Assembly: GCF_002943565.1 (NCBI RefSeq)
Contig: NZ_PJCH01000001.1
Coordinates: 434,001 to 498,000, forward strand
DNA from: Hyphococcus luteus
GTDB lineage: Bacteria > Pseudomonadota > Alphaproteobacteria > Caulobacterales > Parvularculaceae
DNA: 64,000 nucleotides
Direction of reading: 5' to 3'
Part shown: positions 8,616 to 16,349 of the stretch, one piece after another
How positions within the stretch are numbered: the stretch's first letter is position 1
How the letters are laid out: every line of letters starts with the position of its first letter
The notes under the pieces: model-generated
Databases searched by the model: none
Seen by the model: the letters and a program-made list of their open reading frames with translations, nothing else
Told to the model about the DNA's origin: nothing
Program-made: the position numbers and the translations under genes

Positions 8616-9140
8616 ATGACTTTCAGAAACATCACGCTGGCGGCGGCCGCAAGCGTCGGGCTTTGCGCGCCCGCGCTCGCCGCCGACGACAGCGCCGAGA
8701 AAATGAAACTCGCCGAAGAGCTGGTGGAGCTGTCCCAGGCGAAACAGATGAGCAAACAGATCATCGCGCAGATGGCGCCGGCGCAGATTCAGGTCATCAA
8801 ATCCATGACGCCGGAGACCGATCTTTCCGACGCCCAGCTTGAGGCCATCCTCACGGAAACCTCCGCCATCATGCGCGAAGAGCTGGAGCCGGCGATCGAC
8901 GGGCTGATCGACGACATGACCCCGGTCTACGCCGAGGTTTACACGGTCGAAGAGCTTCAGGGCGTCGTCGATTTCTACAAATCGCCGGTGGGCGCGTCGT
9001 TCCTGTCGAAACAGTCCCTCGCCATCGAAAAGTCCATGGCGGTGTCGATGCAATGGGCGCAGAACGTCATCCCCGGCGTCATGGCCCGCGCCATGCCGCG
9101 CATTCAGGAAAAGGTGAAGCAGATGAAAGAGGCGCAGTAA
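8616..9140 (+). CDS. DUF2059 family periplasmic protein
   Basis: A 174-residue exported protein. Seen: a Sec signal peptide ending in APALAAD near residue 23, and the DUF2059 region with EELVELSQAKQ early and the family hallmark EELQGVVDFYKSPVGASFLSK at about residues 108-128. The start ATG at 8616 is set by the signal peptide; the longer frame upstream overlaps repeat DNA. DUF2059 proteins are small helical periplasmic proteins of unknown role. Confidence 0.85.
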   Translation: MTFRNITLAAAASVGLCAPALAADDSAEKMKLAEELVELSQAKQMSKQIIAQMAPAQIQVIKSMTPETDLSDAQLEAILTETSAIMREELEPAIDGLIDDMTPVYAEVYTVEELQGVVDFYKSPVGASFLSKQSLAIEKSMAVSMQWAQNVIPGVMARAMPRIQEKVKQMKEAQ

Positions 9141-9155
9141 AAGACGCGCGCCGTC

Positions 9156-9203
9156 ATCCCGTGCGCAGGCGCGTCATGCAATGACGCGCTGCAGACACGG
9201 GAT
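9156..9203. repeat. Palindrome downstream of the DUF2059 gene
   Basis: Seen: inner arms GCGCGTCAT (9169-9177) and ATGACGCGC (9181-9189), with outer arms ATCCCGTG and CACGGGAT at about 9156 and 9196. It could serve as a transcript end but has no T-tract, so a dispersed repeat is more likely. Confidence 0.5.
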
Positions 9204-9249
9204 CGCTCCCGGCAGTCGCTTGAGCTTCATTGCCGTCCCCAGTGACGGA

Positions 9250-9531
9250 TCAAAGCGACTCGTAAAGGTCGCGCCAGTCCGGATTCATCGCGTCCACAAG
9301 CCGGTTCTTCCATGCGCGGCGCCATTTTTTCACGCGCTTTTCATGAGCGATGGCGTCTTCAATGCGATTGAAGGGCTCGTAGTAGACAAGCTTCTTTAAA
9401 CCATAACGCCGACAAAATGAGGAGCCGCGGCCTTCCTTATGCTGAAAGACGCGTTCATGGATGTCGGCGGTTACGCCGGTGTAAAGCGGGCCGTCGCGCT
9501 TCTCGCCGATGAAGTAAACATAGCCGGACAT
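9250..9531 (-). CDS. GIY-YIG nuclease-fold small protein
   Basis: A 93-residue member of the YhbQ/UPF0213-like GIY-YIG group. Seen: GYVYFI and LYTGVTADIHERVFQHKEG containing the two halves of the GIY-YIG motif (YVY ... YTG), the following Arg-containing helix, and the terminal helices with HEKRVKKWRRAWK. This single-domain group is widespread in proteobacterial genomes, and its substrates are not established. The ATG at 9531 is chosen over an upstream in-frame codon because the family starts with MxGYVY. It lies in a repeat-rich stretch and faces the DUF2059 gene. Confidence 0.85.
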   Translation of the reverse strand: MSGYVYFIGEKRDGPLYTGVTADIHERVFQHKEGRGSSFCRRYGLKKLVYYEPFNRIEDAIAHEKRVKKWRRAWKNRLVDAMNPDWRDLYESL

Positions 9532-9608
9532 GCGAGCGAGCTTACTACGGGCTCGCCGCATTCGTCATCCAAGCGGGTTGTTGTAATTTTCGGGGAGTGG
9601 GGATGGCG

Positions 9609-9656
9609 ATCCCGGATCTGCGCAGCGGCGTTCCCGCCGCAGCGCGTCCGGGATGA
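9609..9656. repeat. REP-like palindrome
   Basis: Seen: arms beginning ATCCCGGAT and ending TCCGGGAT, with GCGGCG/CGCCGC in the centre. It shares the TCCGGGAT outer arm with the repeat at 7674. Confidence 0.5.
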
Positions 9657-9670
9657 CGATTGAATGGAAG

Positions 9671-10108
9671 CTACGCGGCTTCCTTGATCTCCACCAGGGT
9701 CAGACCGAAATGCAGGTCTTCGCCGGCGAGCGGATGATTGCCGTCGGCGACGACGCCGTTCTCACCCACTTCGGTGATGACGAGATTGATGGTCTGGCCG
9801 TCCTGGGTGCGCGCCGAAAGCGACATGCCCGGCTGGGGCGGCTGATCTTCCGGCAATTGCTCGCGCGGGATCTGCACCACCATTTCCTCGCGGCGCGGCC
9901 CGAAGGCGGCGTCGGAGCCGACGGTGACCGCCTTCTCCTCGCCTTCCGCCATGCCGTCGAGCGCCTGCTCGACCTCGGGGAAAATATCGCCCGAGCCGAG
10001 GGTCAGCGTCTGCGGGCCCTGTTCCTGCGTGCCGCCGACGACCCGGCCGTCGCCGGTTCGCACGACATAATCGATGGCGACGGTGTCGCCCTTCTTCGCT
10101 GCAGCCAT
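9671..10108 (-). CDS. FKBP-type peptidyl-prolyl isomerase, SlyD-like
   Basis: A 145-residue cytoplasmic prolyl isomerase. Seen: the N-terminal FKBP half with VAIDYVVRTGDGRVV, the flap-insertion segment following GDIFPEVEQALDGMAEGEEKAV, an inserted IF-like chaperone domain (about residues 70-120), and the closing strand HPLAGEDLHFGLTLVEI. NHPLAGxxLxF is the SlyD-type signature. No C-terminal His-rich metal tail is present. The ATG at 10108 has AAGGAATT a few bases upstream; the longer frame is intergenic. Family role: folding catalyst or chaperone. Confidence 0.9.
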   Translation of the reverse strand: MAAAKKGDTVAIDYVVRTGDGRVVGGTQEQGPQTLTLGSGDIFPEVEQALDGMAEGEEKAVTVGSDAAFGPRREEMVVQIPREQLPEDQPPQPGMSLSARTQDGQTINLVITEVGENGVVADGNHPLAGEDLHFGLTLVEIKEAA

Positions 10109-10623
10109 GTTGAATTCCTTTTCGTCTCTCTTTGGGGACCGCCGCCCCCGCTGATCGCGCATAACGCGCCCTCGCGGAAGACCGCGCCGGACGGTAAAGC
10201 GCGCCGAATACCGGCATAGCACGGGTTCCGCCGCCAAAAGCGGCGCGCCGGCTCTTGCTTTTGCCCGTTCAGACCTCGCAAACGCCGCCCCGCCCGTCAA
10301 CCCGACGATGCGGGCTGTACGGCGGATTCGTCGCCATTCTGCAGGTTTCTTCCACCCGCCGGCGCTTTTCATGCGTGCGCTGCGCGTCCTTGGATGACCA
10401 ATGATATAGGGCCGCGGACGCCGGTTTAAACCCGAAACGCCGGACGGGGAGGGAATTTAATGATGAATCTTTCCTCCCGCCCCGCCCGGCGCGGTTTACG
10501 ACGCCAGGCGTTGCAGGAAAAAAAGAAGGAGACAAAAAAACCGGCTCCCGCAAAACGCGAAGATGATGATTTGACCGCCTTCGCGGTCGGGGAGCCGGCG
10601 GCGCGGAAGAAAGAAAGCGCGCG
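10109..10623. other. Intergenic region with no convincing gene
   Basis: About 515 bases between the SlyD-like gene and the secreted protein gene. Apart from the terminator at 10533-10598 I see nothing with coding character; small open frames here lack family features. Confidence 0.6.
10533..10598 (-). terminator. Branched intrinsic terminator for the minus-strand gene
   Basis: On the minus strand the arms GGGAGCCGG-type at 10590-10598 and 10541-10549 pair around an inner hairpin (GACCGC/GCGGTC at 10573-10588) and are followed by seven T. It lies 25 bases past the stop of the gene ending at 10624. Confidence 0.6.
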
Positions 10624-11091
10624 TTACTCGCCTTTTTCGACCTTCCATGTGGTTTCGACATTGCCGCCTTTTTTGCCGTCCTTGCCATAAGCCGAAGCGC
10701 AATCGCTTCCCTTGCGGCCGCTGCGCATATCCGTCCAGTCCTTGCAGCGATAGCTGATTTCGACCGTATACGGATCGCGTGTCGGCATGACCTTGGCGTC
10801 ATACAGCGTCCAGCGCTTGCCGGCGTCCTCGATTTCGAACTCGTCGACCGTCCGGCCGCGGGCGGAAGTGCGGCGCGCCGCTTCGCGCGCGGCCTGCACC
10901 GCCGGCAACAAAAGGCCGACCGCCTGGGGCTCTTCCTCGGTGGTGAGATAGAGCGTGTTCGCGCCGCGCCACTCGGCGGCTTTCGCCTCGCCGTCAATGC
11001 CGTCGAACTTGATATAGGCCGCCGCATGGGCCGACGCCGCAAAAGCAACCGCGCTCGCGCCAGCCGCCAGAAGACAGGTGAGTTTTTTCAT
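10624..11091 (-). CDS. Secreted protein with an Hcp-like start, unknown function
   Basis: A 155-residue exported protein. Seen: a signal peptide ending SAHA near residue 22, then YIKFDGIDGEAK, which resembles the first strand of Hcp-type tube proteins, and a middle segment LLLPAVQAAREAARR that matches, from memory, the conserved helix of planctomycetal DUF1559 pilin-like proteins. The C-terminal half has two cysteines (YRCKD, GSDCAS). No T6SS genes lie nearby and a Sec signal is not expected for a T6SS Hcp, so I leave the function open. The start at 11091 is set by the signal peptide. Confidence 0.7.
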   Translation of the reverse strand: MKKLTCLLAAGASAVAFAASAHAAAYIKFDGIDGEAKAAEWRGANTLYLTTEEEPQAVGLLLPAVQAAREAARRTSARGRTVDEFEIEDAGKRWTLYDAKVMPTRDPYTVEISYRCKDWTDMRSGRKGSDCASAYGKDGKKGGNVETTWKVEKGE

Positions 11092-11306
11092 TGGATGTCT
11101 CTCTTTTCTTTTCATGGTCCTCGGCGCCCCCAGCGCCTTGATGGGAAGAGACATAGCCCGGCCCGCGAAAAGCCTCAGTGACGGGCGTCACAGGCCGGAC
11201 GCAAAAACGCCCGAGGACCCTTTGCGGCCAAAAAGGCGCATCGAAGCCCGCTCCGTTTGCTGTTAAGATCAGGCGCCGTCCGATCCCACAGAAGGAAGAA
11301 ACAGTC

Positions 11307-11915
11307 ATGCCCCGCTTTTCTTTCGCCGCCGGTTTCGCCTGCTTGCTGGGTCTCGCGGCCTGCGCGCAAGAAGACGCATCAATGGAAACTCCGGCGCCCG
11401 ACCCGGAGATGGTCGAGACGGCGCGCATGGCGGCCGGCGCCCTCGGCGAAAGGCTGAAGGGACGGCTTGTGGAAGCCATTTCCACCGGCGGGCCGGTCGC
11501 GGCCATCGATGTCTGCAATCTCGAGGCGCCGGAGATCGCGAGCGCCGTCTCCGCCGAGACCGGCATGCGCGTCGGACGCACGGCGCTTCGCCTGCGCAAT
11601 CCGGACAACGCTCCGGACGCTTTCGAGCGCGCCGGGCTGGAGAGCTTCCAGCGACAGCTCGAAGACGGCGCCGCCCCTTCGGGCCTTGAAATCGCGGAGA
11701 TTGTCGATGGGCCGGACGGAAAGACCTTGCGCTATATGAAGCCGATTATGACGGGGGGCCCGTGCGTTCTCTGCCACGGAACGGATGTTGCGCCGGAAGT
11801 GCGCGCGGCTCTCCTCGAGCGCTACCCGGATGACGAGGCCGTCGGCTTTGCGCCCGGCGACATGCGCGGCGCCTTCACCATTTCAAAGGCGCTGGCGCCC
11901 CGGGAGAGCGAATAA
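11307..11915 (+). CDS. DUF3365 (Tll0287-like) haem-binding lipoprotein
   Basis: A 202-residue exported protein. Seen: a lipobox LAAC with Cys near residue 20, the DUF3365 core with AIDVCN and MRVGRTALRLRNPDNAPD, and a single c-type haem site CVLCH near residue 152, followed by the family end GDMRGAFTISK. Such Tll0287-like domains are haem-binding sensors or redox proteins in the periplasm. The ATG at 11307 is set by the signal; GAAGGAAGAA precedes it. The stop overlaps the start of the DUF423 gene by one base (TAATG), so the two are translationally coupled. Confidence 0.85.
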   Translation: MPRFSFAAGFACLLGLAACAQEDASMETPAPDPEMVETARMAAGALGERLKGRLVEAISTGGPVAAIDVCNLEAPEIASAVSAETGMRVGRTALRLRNPDNAPDAFERAGLESFQRQLEDGAAPSGLEIAEIVDGPDGKTLRYMKPIMTGGPCVLCHGTDVAPEVRAALLERYPDDEAVGFAPGDMRGAFTISKALAPRESE

Positions 11916-12268
11916 TGAATCGCCTCGCCCTCGCCGCCGGCGTTCTCGGCTTTCTCGCCGTCGCCCTCGGCGCGTTTGGCGCGCATGGACTGGAAGGCAA
12001 GCTTTCGCCGCAAGCGCAAGACTGGTGGGAGACGGCGACCTTTTACGGCCTCGTCCACGCCGTCGCGGCGTTCAGCCTGGCGCTGCACGCCAGGCCGGGC
12101 TTGGCGCGCGCCGGCTGGGCGTTCGTCATCGGCGCCGTCGTCTTTTCCGGCTCGCTTTACGCCATGGCTTTAGGCGGGCCGCGCATGCTCGGCATGGCGA
12201 CGCCCTTTGGCGGCGTAAGTTTCCTTGTCGGCTGGGCGCTGGCGGCGATCGCCGGCGCGAAGCGCTAG
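11915..12268 (+). CDS. DUF423 family small membrane protein
   Basis: A 117-residue integral membrane protein. Seen: four hydrophobic helices and the DUF423 hallmarks GAFGAHGLE near residue 20, TATFYGLVHAVA near residue 42, and the closing GGVSFLVGWALAAIA. The function of DUF423 (YwdK/YgdD) is unknown. It is coupled to the upstream haem lipoprotein gene by the TAATG overlap. Confidence 0.9.
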   Translation: MNRLALAAGVLGFLAVALGAFGAHGLEGKLSPQAQDWWETATFYGLVHAVAAFSLALHARPGLARAGWAFVIGAVVFSGSLYAMALGGPRMLGMATPFGGVSFLVGWALAAIAGAKR

Positions 12269-12306
12269 AGCATCCTGATGTTTATGCGAGTCATCAGGAT
12301 GCTCTA
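12266..12306. repeat. Perfect hairpin starting in the DUF423 stop codon
   Basis: Seen: a 15-base perfect inverted repeat, arms 12266-12280 and 12292-12306, with an 11-base loop. The left arm begins with the TAG stop of DUF423. No T-tract follows, so it is not a classical terminator; it looks like a dispersed repeat that supplied the stop. Confidence 0.6.
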
Positions 12307-12318
12307 GATTCCTTATTT

Positions 12319-12370
12319 GCGCGTTTTGAGACGGAAAACCGGTGAACCACTTTTCCTTCAAAACGCGCTA
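12319..12370. repeat. Dispersed palindrome, copy 1
   Basis: Seen: arms GCGCGTTTT (12319-12327) and AAAACGCGC (12360-12368), with an inner ACGGAAAACCGGTGAACC and CACTTTTCCT. A second copy with the same inner words is at 38008-38053. Both copies end in CGCTAG, where the CTA is the stop of a minus-strand gene. Confidence 0.65.
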
Positions 12371-12457
12371 GCGGCGCGGCTTCAGGAAAAGGCTCGACGC
12401 GCCGAGGGCGGACGTTAAGCCGATAAACACAAACAAAAAGATTTCCAGAATACCCAT
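12368..12457 (-). CDS. 29-residue membrane peptide
   Basis: A small open frame missed by length cut-offs. Seen: ATG at 12457 preceded by GGGGAGAGAGAACG, a hydrophobic helix ILEIFLFVFIGLTSALGA over nearly the whole length, a basic end KPRR, and the TAG at 12368-12370. A good ribosome-binding site, a single helix and a positive C-terminus make a real small membrane protein plausible. No family is recognised, and no other gene is close enough to suggest a partner. Confidence 0.5.
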   Translation of the reverse strand: MGILEIFLFVFIGLTSALGASSLFLKPRR

Positions 12458-12613
12458 CGTTCTCTCTCCCCAGACAAATCGATGTCTGTCTATTGGGGCC
12501 TCTTATTGAGGTCGAAATAGGGCTGCGGGGCGACGATACAAGGGAGTTTCGCCTCACGCGCGATCACACGGTCGTGCTTTGCGGCGAAATCGTGGCGGGC
12601 CCCTTGGCGATAG

Positions 12614-13006
12614 CTATTTGGTGCCGGGCTCCATGGCTTTGAGGATAACGCGCCCGAGATCGGCGACCATGGCGACCATGGCGATGGCCGGGCCGCGCTG
12701 GATCGCTCCGGTGATCTCATAACCGTCCCACATGAACAGGGCCAAAGCGCCCATGATGATCACACGGGCGAGAATGGTGGCGGTGAAATTGATGGTCTTC
12801 GCGCCCAGGCGCTTCTTGCGCTGCTCCGGGGTTTCATTGACGCCGCGCGGGCGTATGCGCGAAAGATCCGGCTCCAAGGTCGCGGGCCGCGCCGGTGCGG
12901 CGCTTTGCGCGACAGGCTCTTCAGCCGGGGCGCCGCCCGCGATCGCAGCAAGCCGGGCCGCGCTCACGCGCGGCGCTGCGTCGTCCTTCTTTCTGGCAAA
13001 GGCCAT
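12614..13006 (-). CDS. Hypothetical protein with one or two membrane segments
   Basis: A 130-residue protein I do not recognise. Seen: an Ala/Pro-rich hydrophilic first half (residues 1-65), a basic patch EQRKKRLG, and a hydrophobic region at about 75-95 followed by a weaker one. Codon use matches the neighbouring core genes. Nothing in the surroundings points to a role. The region from 12458 to 12613 next to it holds no clear gene. Confidence 0.6.
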   Translation of the reverse strand: MAFARKKDDAAPRVSAARLAAIAGGAPAEEPVAQSAAPARPATLEPDLSRIRPRGVNETPEQRKKRLGAKTINFTATILARVIIMGALALFMWDGYEITGAIQRGPAIAMVAMVADLGRVILKAMEPGTK

Positions 13007-13112
13007 CGGCTTTCCCCATGCGCTTTAAGACGGCGATTGTCTGCGCGGAACGGTTTCCGGCTTGTAAAAAACACACGGACAATTTTCAGCACGCCACAGG
13101 CCCGGTTTAAGA

Positions 13113-13140
13113 AAAAGGGCGGCCCGAAAGCCGCCCTTTT
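13113..13140 (-). terminator. Intrinsic terminator of the TonB receptor gene
   Basis: On the minus strand: an 11-base stem (AAAAGGGCGGC paired with GCCGCCCTTTT), a 6-base loop, and a T-run. It is 27 bases past the receptor stop. Confidence 0.85.
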
Positions 13141-13166
13141 CCAAGTCCCCTCTGACGCGTCCGGCG

Positions 13167-15776
13167 TTAGAACGACTTGCGCACGGTGACCCCGTAGGTG
13201 CGGGGCGGCGCGAGATAGCCAGAGTAGCTGCCCGGCTGAATAACCGTCGGGAAAGCGCTCAGGAGATACTGATCGTCCGTCAGGTTGCGGGCCCAGCCCA
13301 TGATCTCAAAGCCGTTGTCCCACTCAACGCCGAGGCTGAGATTGAGAACATTGACTTCGCGGCTGGCGAAACCGGCCGGAACGTTGTCCACGACCTGCGT
13401 ATTGCTTTCATAAAGATATTCAGCCCGCAGATAGCCCTGGGCGTTGGCGAAATCATGCGTGTAGGTCGCTGAAGTCGAGACGCTCCAAGGCGAAATGCCC
13501 GCCGGCGTAAAACCGGAAGCGTCGAAGAAGCTCGCGCCCGCATCACATTCAGGAATATCGAAGCCCTCGAAAGACGAGCATGGCGCACCCTCGAAGGAAT
13601 CGTATTCCGGATCGAGATAAGTGACGCCCGCCGTCAGGGAGAGCGCGTCGATGGGCGCATAAGCGCCTTCAACCTCGAAACCGCGCACCGACTGCTCGTC
13701 GGCGTTGGCGAGCACGAAGCCGTCCCCGATGAAGAGGTTCGACTGGAACCCCTGAATGGTCTGGTCAAATATGGCGACGTTCAGATAGCCGCGATCGAAT
13801 TGAGCTTTGAAGCCGAGCTCGAAAAGCTCGACATCTTCAGGCCCGGCTTCGCGGCCGAAGCCGGTGGTCGGATCGGGCGGCATGGAGTCCGAAGACAGGT
13901 TGACCGCGCCGGCCTTCCAGCCCGTGGAGTAAGAGAAGTAGGCGTTGAGGCTGTCCGTCACGTCATAGGCGATGCGCGCCGTATAGGTGACTTTATCGTC
14001 GTTGAGCTTGCCGTCATCGAGCGGATTGCCGGGATCAGGCACATTGACCGGCACCGGCAGGAACTGCAGAGGCGACAAGGCCAGCGCGGCGTTACAAAGC
14101 AGCGCCGGGTTCGAAGCGTCGCAAGGCGTCGCCCCGATCGCGCCGGCGACGGTTCCGATGGTGGAAACATCCGTGGACGCAAATGGCGCGCCCGTCGCCG
14201 GGTTGATGACGATCCCGGGCGAGAGCGCCGCAAGCGGCAGCGGCGAGCCGGAAAGCGCGGCGATGTTGGCCGGCGTCGGGGGCAGCATGGTGATGTTGGC
14301 GAATGCGCCGCCGAAACCGACCTCGACAAGATCCACATTGTAGAACGGCTCGTTATTCACGTCGTTCAACGTGTAGTCTTTCTTGTCCTTGATCCAGGAA
14401 ACGCCGCCGGTGAGCGTCAGGCGGTCGGTCAGGTGAACGTCGGCCTGGCCGTAGATCGAATAGGACTTGTTGTCCATTTCGTAATCGCCGAAATAGCCGT
14501 TCCCCGCCTGGAGGAAGGTGCCTGCCGGCAGCCCGAGCGAAGATTCAAGGCCGCTGATGCCGCCGCCGGCGAGAACGCCGTCAATGAACGCCCGCGTCTG
14601 CGTGCCGCTAATGACGTCGCGCGTGAAATCCACGTTTTCATCAAAGTAGAAAGCGCCGACGAGCCAGTCGACCATGTTGTCGCCGGTCGAAGCGAGACGC
14701 AGTTCCTGTGTGAAAGTCTTGTAAGCGCGATCCTGCGGGTTGGTGATGATGTCCGCCGCGCTGAAATCGGCGTCGGTCTGGGTGTTGTCCGATTGCTTGC
14801 GATAGGCGGTGATCGAGGTCAGCTGCGCGCCCCCAAGATCCCAGTCGCCTTGCAGAGAAATGCCTTTGCCGGTCAGCTCGTTGCTGGGCGTCGTGTTGAG
14901 AGCGACGCTGTAGTCTGTATCGCCGGCGGGATCGATGAGTTCGCCGAGGCCAAAGGGCGACGGCGCGCCGATGGCGAGCGTGGCGGGTCCGTTGAAGAGC
15001 TGAATCGCGCCGCAGCACTCTTCGTCGATCTTGTTGTAATCGCCGATCAGGCGGAAGGAGAGCACATCGCTCGGCTGGAACAATAACTCCGCCCGGGTCG
15101 ACCAGCGATCGCGTTCATTGGTGTCGTTGCCGGTGACCGTGTTCGTGTAATAGCCCTCGCGCTTGTTGATGCTGCCGGAAACGCGGAAGGCGAGCGTATC
15201 GCTCAAGGGGCCGGTCACCGTGCCGGAAAACAGCACCTGATCGAAATTGCCGTAAGACGCCTCAACGCTGCCGCCAAGTTCGTATTCCGGCTCTTTGGTC
15301 GTGATGGAAATCGCGCCGGCCGAGGTGTTCTTGCCAAACAGGGTGGACTGGGGGCCGCGCAGAACTTCAACGCGCTCAAGCACGGGAAGGTCGAGGATCG
15401 CAGCGGCGGAGCGCGAGCGGTAGACGCCGTCGATGAACACGCCGACCGAAGATTCGATGCCCGGGTTGTTTGCGCCGTTGCCGAAGCCGCGAATGATGAA
15501 ATTCGTTTGCGACGAGTTCTGCAACTGGGAGACGCGAAGCGACGGAACGGAAAACTGCAGGTCGAGAATATCCTGAATCTGCGCTTTCTTGATCGTGTCG
15601 TCGCTGACAACACTCACCGCGATCGGCACTTCCTGCAAAGTCTGCGCGCGCTTGGTCGCCGTGACGACGATCTGGTCGGCCTGCGCGGCCGCGCCGCTGG
15701 CCGCAACAGCGCCGAGCGCGACGCCGGTAAGGAGACGCGCAGCGAATACGTTTAGCGTGGAATCCTTTTTCATCAT
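13167..15776 (-). CDS. TonB-dependent outer-membrane receptor
   Basis: An 869-residue outer-membrane transporter energised by TonB-ExbB-ExbD. Seen: a signal peptide ending ASGAAAQA near residue 32, the segment DQIVVTATKRAQTLQEVP that carries the start of the plug, plug motifs NFIIRGFG and VEVLRGPQSTLFGKN, a long beta-barrel region, and a C-terminal aromatic residue (VRKSF) as required for Bam insertion. The plug type is that of the large sphingomonad/caulobacter receptor group with DGVYRSR. The ligand is not evident; no transporter, sigma/anti-sigma pair or degradation genes are adjacent. An upstream gap of about 430 bases would hold its promoter. Confidence 0.93.
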   Translation of the reverse strand: MMKKDSTLNVFAARLLTGVALGAVAASGAAAQADQIVVTATKRAQTLQEVPIAVSVVSDDTIKKAQIQDILDLQFSVPSLRVSQLQNSSQTNFIIRGFGNGANNPGIESSVGVFIDGVYRSRSAAAILDLPVLERVEVLRGPQSTLFGKNTSAGAISITTKEPEYELGGSVEASYGNFDQVLFSGTVTGPLSDTLAFRVSGSINKREGYYTNTVTGNDTNERDRWSTRAELLFQPSDVLSFRLIGDYNKIDEECCGAIQLFNGPATLAIGAPSPFGLGELIDPAGDTDYSVALNTTPSNELTGKGISLQGDWDLGGAQLTSITAYRKQSDNTQTDADFSAADIITNPQDRAYKTFTQELRLASTGDNMVDWLVGAFYFDENVDFTRDVISGTQTRAFIDGVLAGGGISGLESSLGLPAGTFLQAGNGYFGDYEMDNKSYSIYGQADVHLTDRLTLTGGVSWIKDKKDYTLNDVNNEPFYNVDLVEVGFGGAFANITMLPPTPANIAALSGSPLPLAALSPGIVINPATGAPFASTDVSTIGTVAGAIGATPCDASNPALLCNAALALSPLQFLPVPVNVPDPGNPLDDGKLNDDKVTYTARIAYDVTDSLNAYFSYSTGWKAGAVNLSSDSMPPDPTTGFGREAGPEDVELFELGFKAQFDRGYLNVAIFDQTIQGFQSNLFIGDGFVLANADEQSVRGFEVEGAYAPIDALSLTAGVTYLDPEYDSFEGAPCSSFEGFDIPECDAGASFFDASGFTPAGISPWSVSTSATYTHDFANAQGYLRAEYLYESNTQVVDNVPAGFASREVNVLNLSLGVEWDNGFEIMGWARNLTDDQYLLSAFPTVIQPGSYSGYLAPPRTYGVTVRKSF

Positions 15777-16206
15777 CTAACCCCTAATCTTGCCCCTCCC
15801 TGATCGGGGCGTTTTAAAACCCGGCTGATTACGCCCGCCGGGCCTGTTTCCTTTTTCTCTCACCGTTCCGGCGCCGTCCAGTGGCCGCAACAGCGGCCAA
15901 CTGCGCTCCGGTTGCAGGCGTTACAAATTTACAACAAAACCGGTCGCCGTCAGGCCATGCTGCATCGCAAAACAAACGCTGGCGCAAGATTAACGCTGAG
16001 CCTAAATTCTCAATAAACAATTAAGTACGTTTGAGAGGGCGGCGCGCCGCGTTGCGGGGCCAATGAACGCCGGCCGGCATTGCGCCGAAAGACAAGGCGC
16101 GTAAAGCGTGCGCCTTTGTCATGCGCCTTGCTAATGACCGGCCCGACAAACCGCTTGGGAAACGGCGGAGCCGCGAGCGAAGCGACTGGCCGTGAGATAT
16201 GGAAAA
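15777..16206. other. Intergenic region upstream of the TonB receptor gene
   Basis: About 430 bases with no convincing gene. It should hold the receptor promoter on the minus strand; the stretch near 15990-16020 is AT-rich. No operator could be named. Confidence 0.6.
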
Positions 16207-16281
16207 TGGTGGGCGCGACTGGGATTGAACCAGTGACCCCTACGGTGTGAACGTAGTGCTCTCCCGCTGAGCTACGCGCCC
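16207..16281 (-). tRNA. tRNA-Val(CAC)
   Basis: Seen on the minus strand: acceptor GGGCGCG pairs with CGCGCCC, D-arm GCTCAGCGGGAGAGC, anticodon stem CTACG/CGTAG around the loop TTCACAC (anticodon CAC), T-arm with GGTTCAATCC, and an encoded CCA end. It reads GUG valine codons. Confidence 0.95.
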
Positions 16282-16349
16282 TTCGGCCGGACCCTTTTAC
16301 GCGAAGGATGCGGCGGGGAACGCCGTTCATAGCCATTCGCGCCGGGGCG

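Noticed and set aside
10460..10690. 76-codon plus-strand frame
   Set aside because: It spans the terminator and the end of the opposing gene and has no ribosome-binding site.
10624..11091. Type VI secretion Hcp assignment
   Set aside because: The resemblance is limited to one strand, the protein has a Sec signal, and no T6SS genes are nearby.
13800..15086. 428-codon plus-strand frame
   Set aside because: It is antisense to the TonB receptor and reads as a His/Arg-rich shadow.
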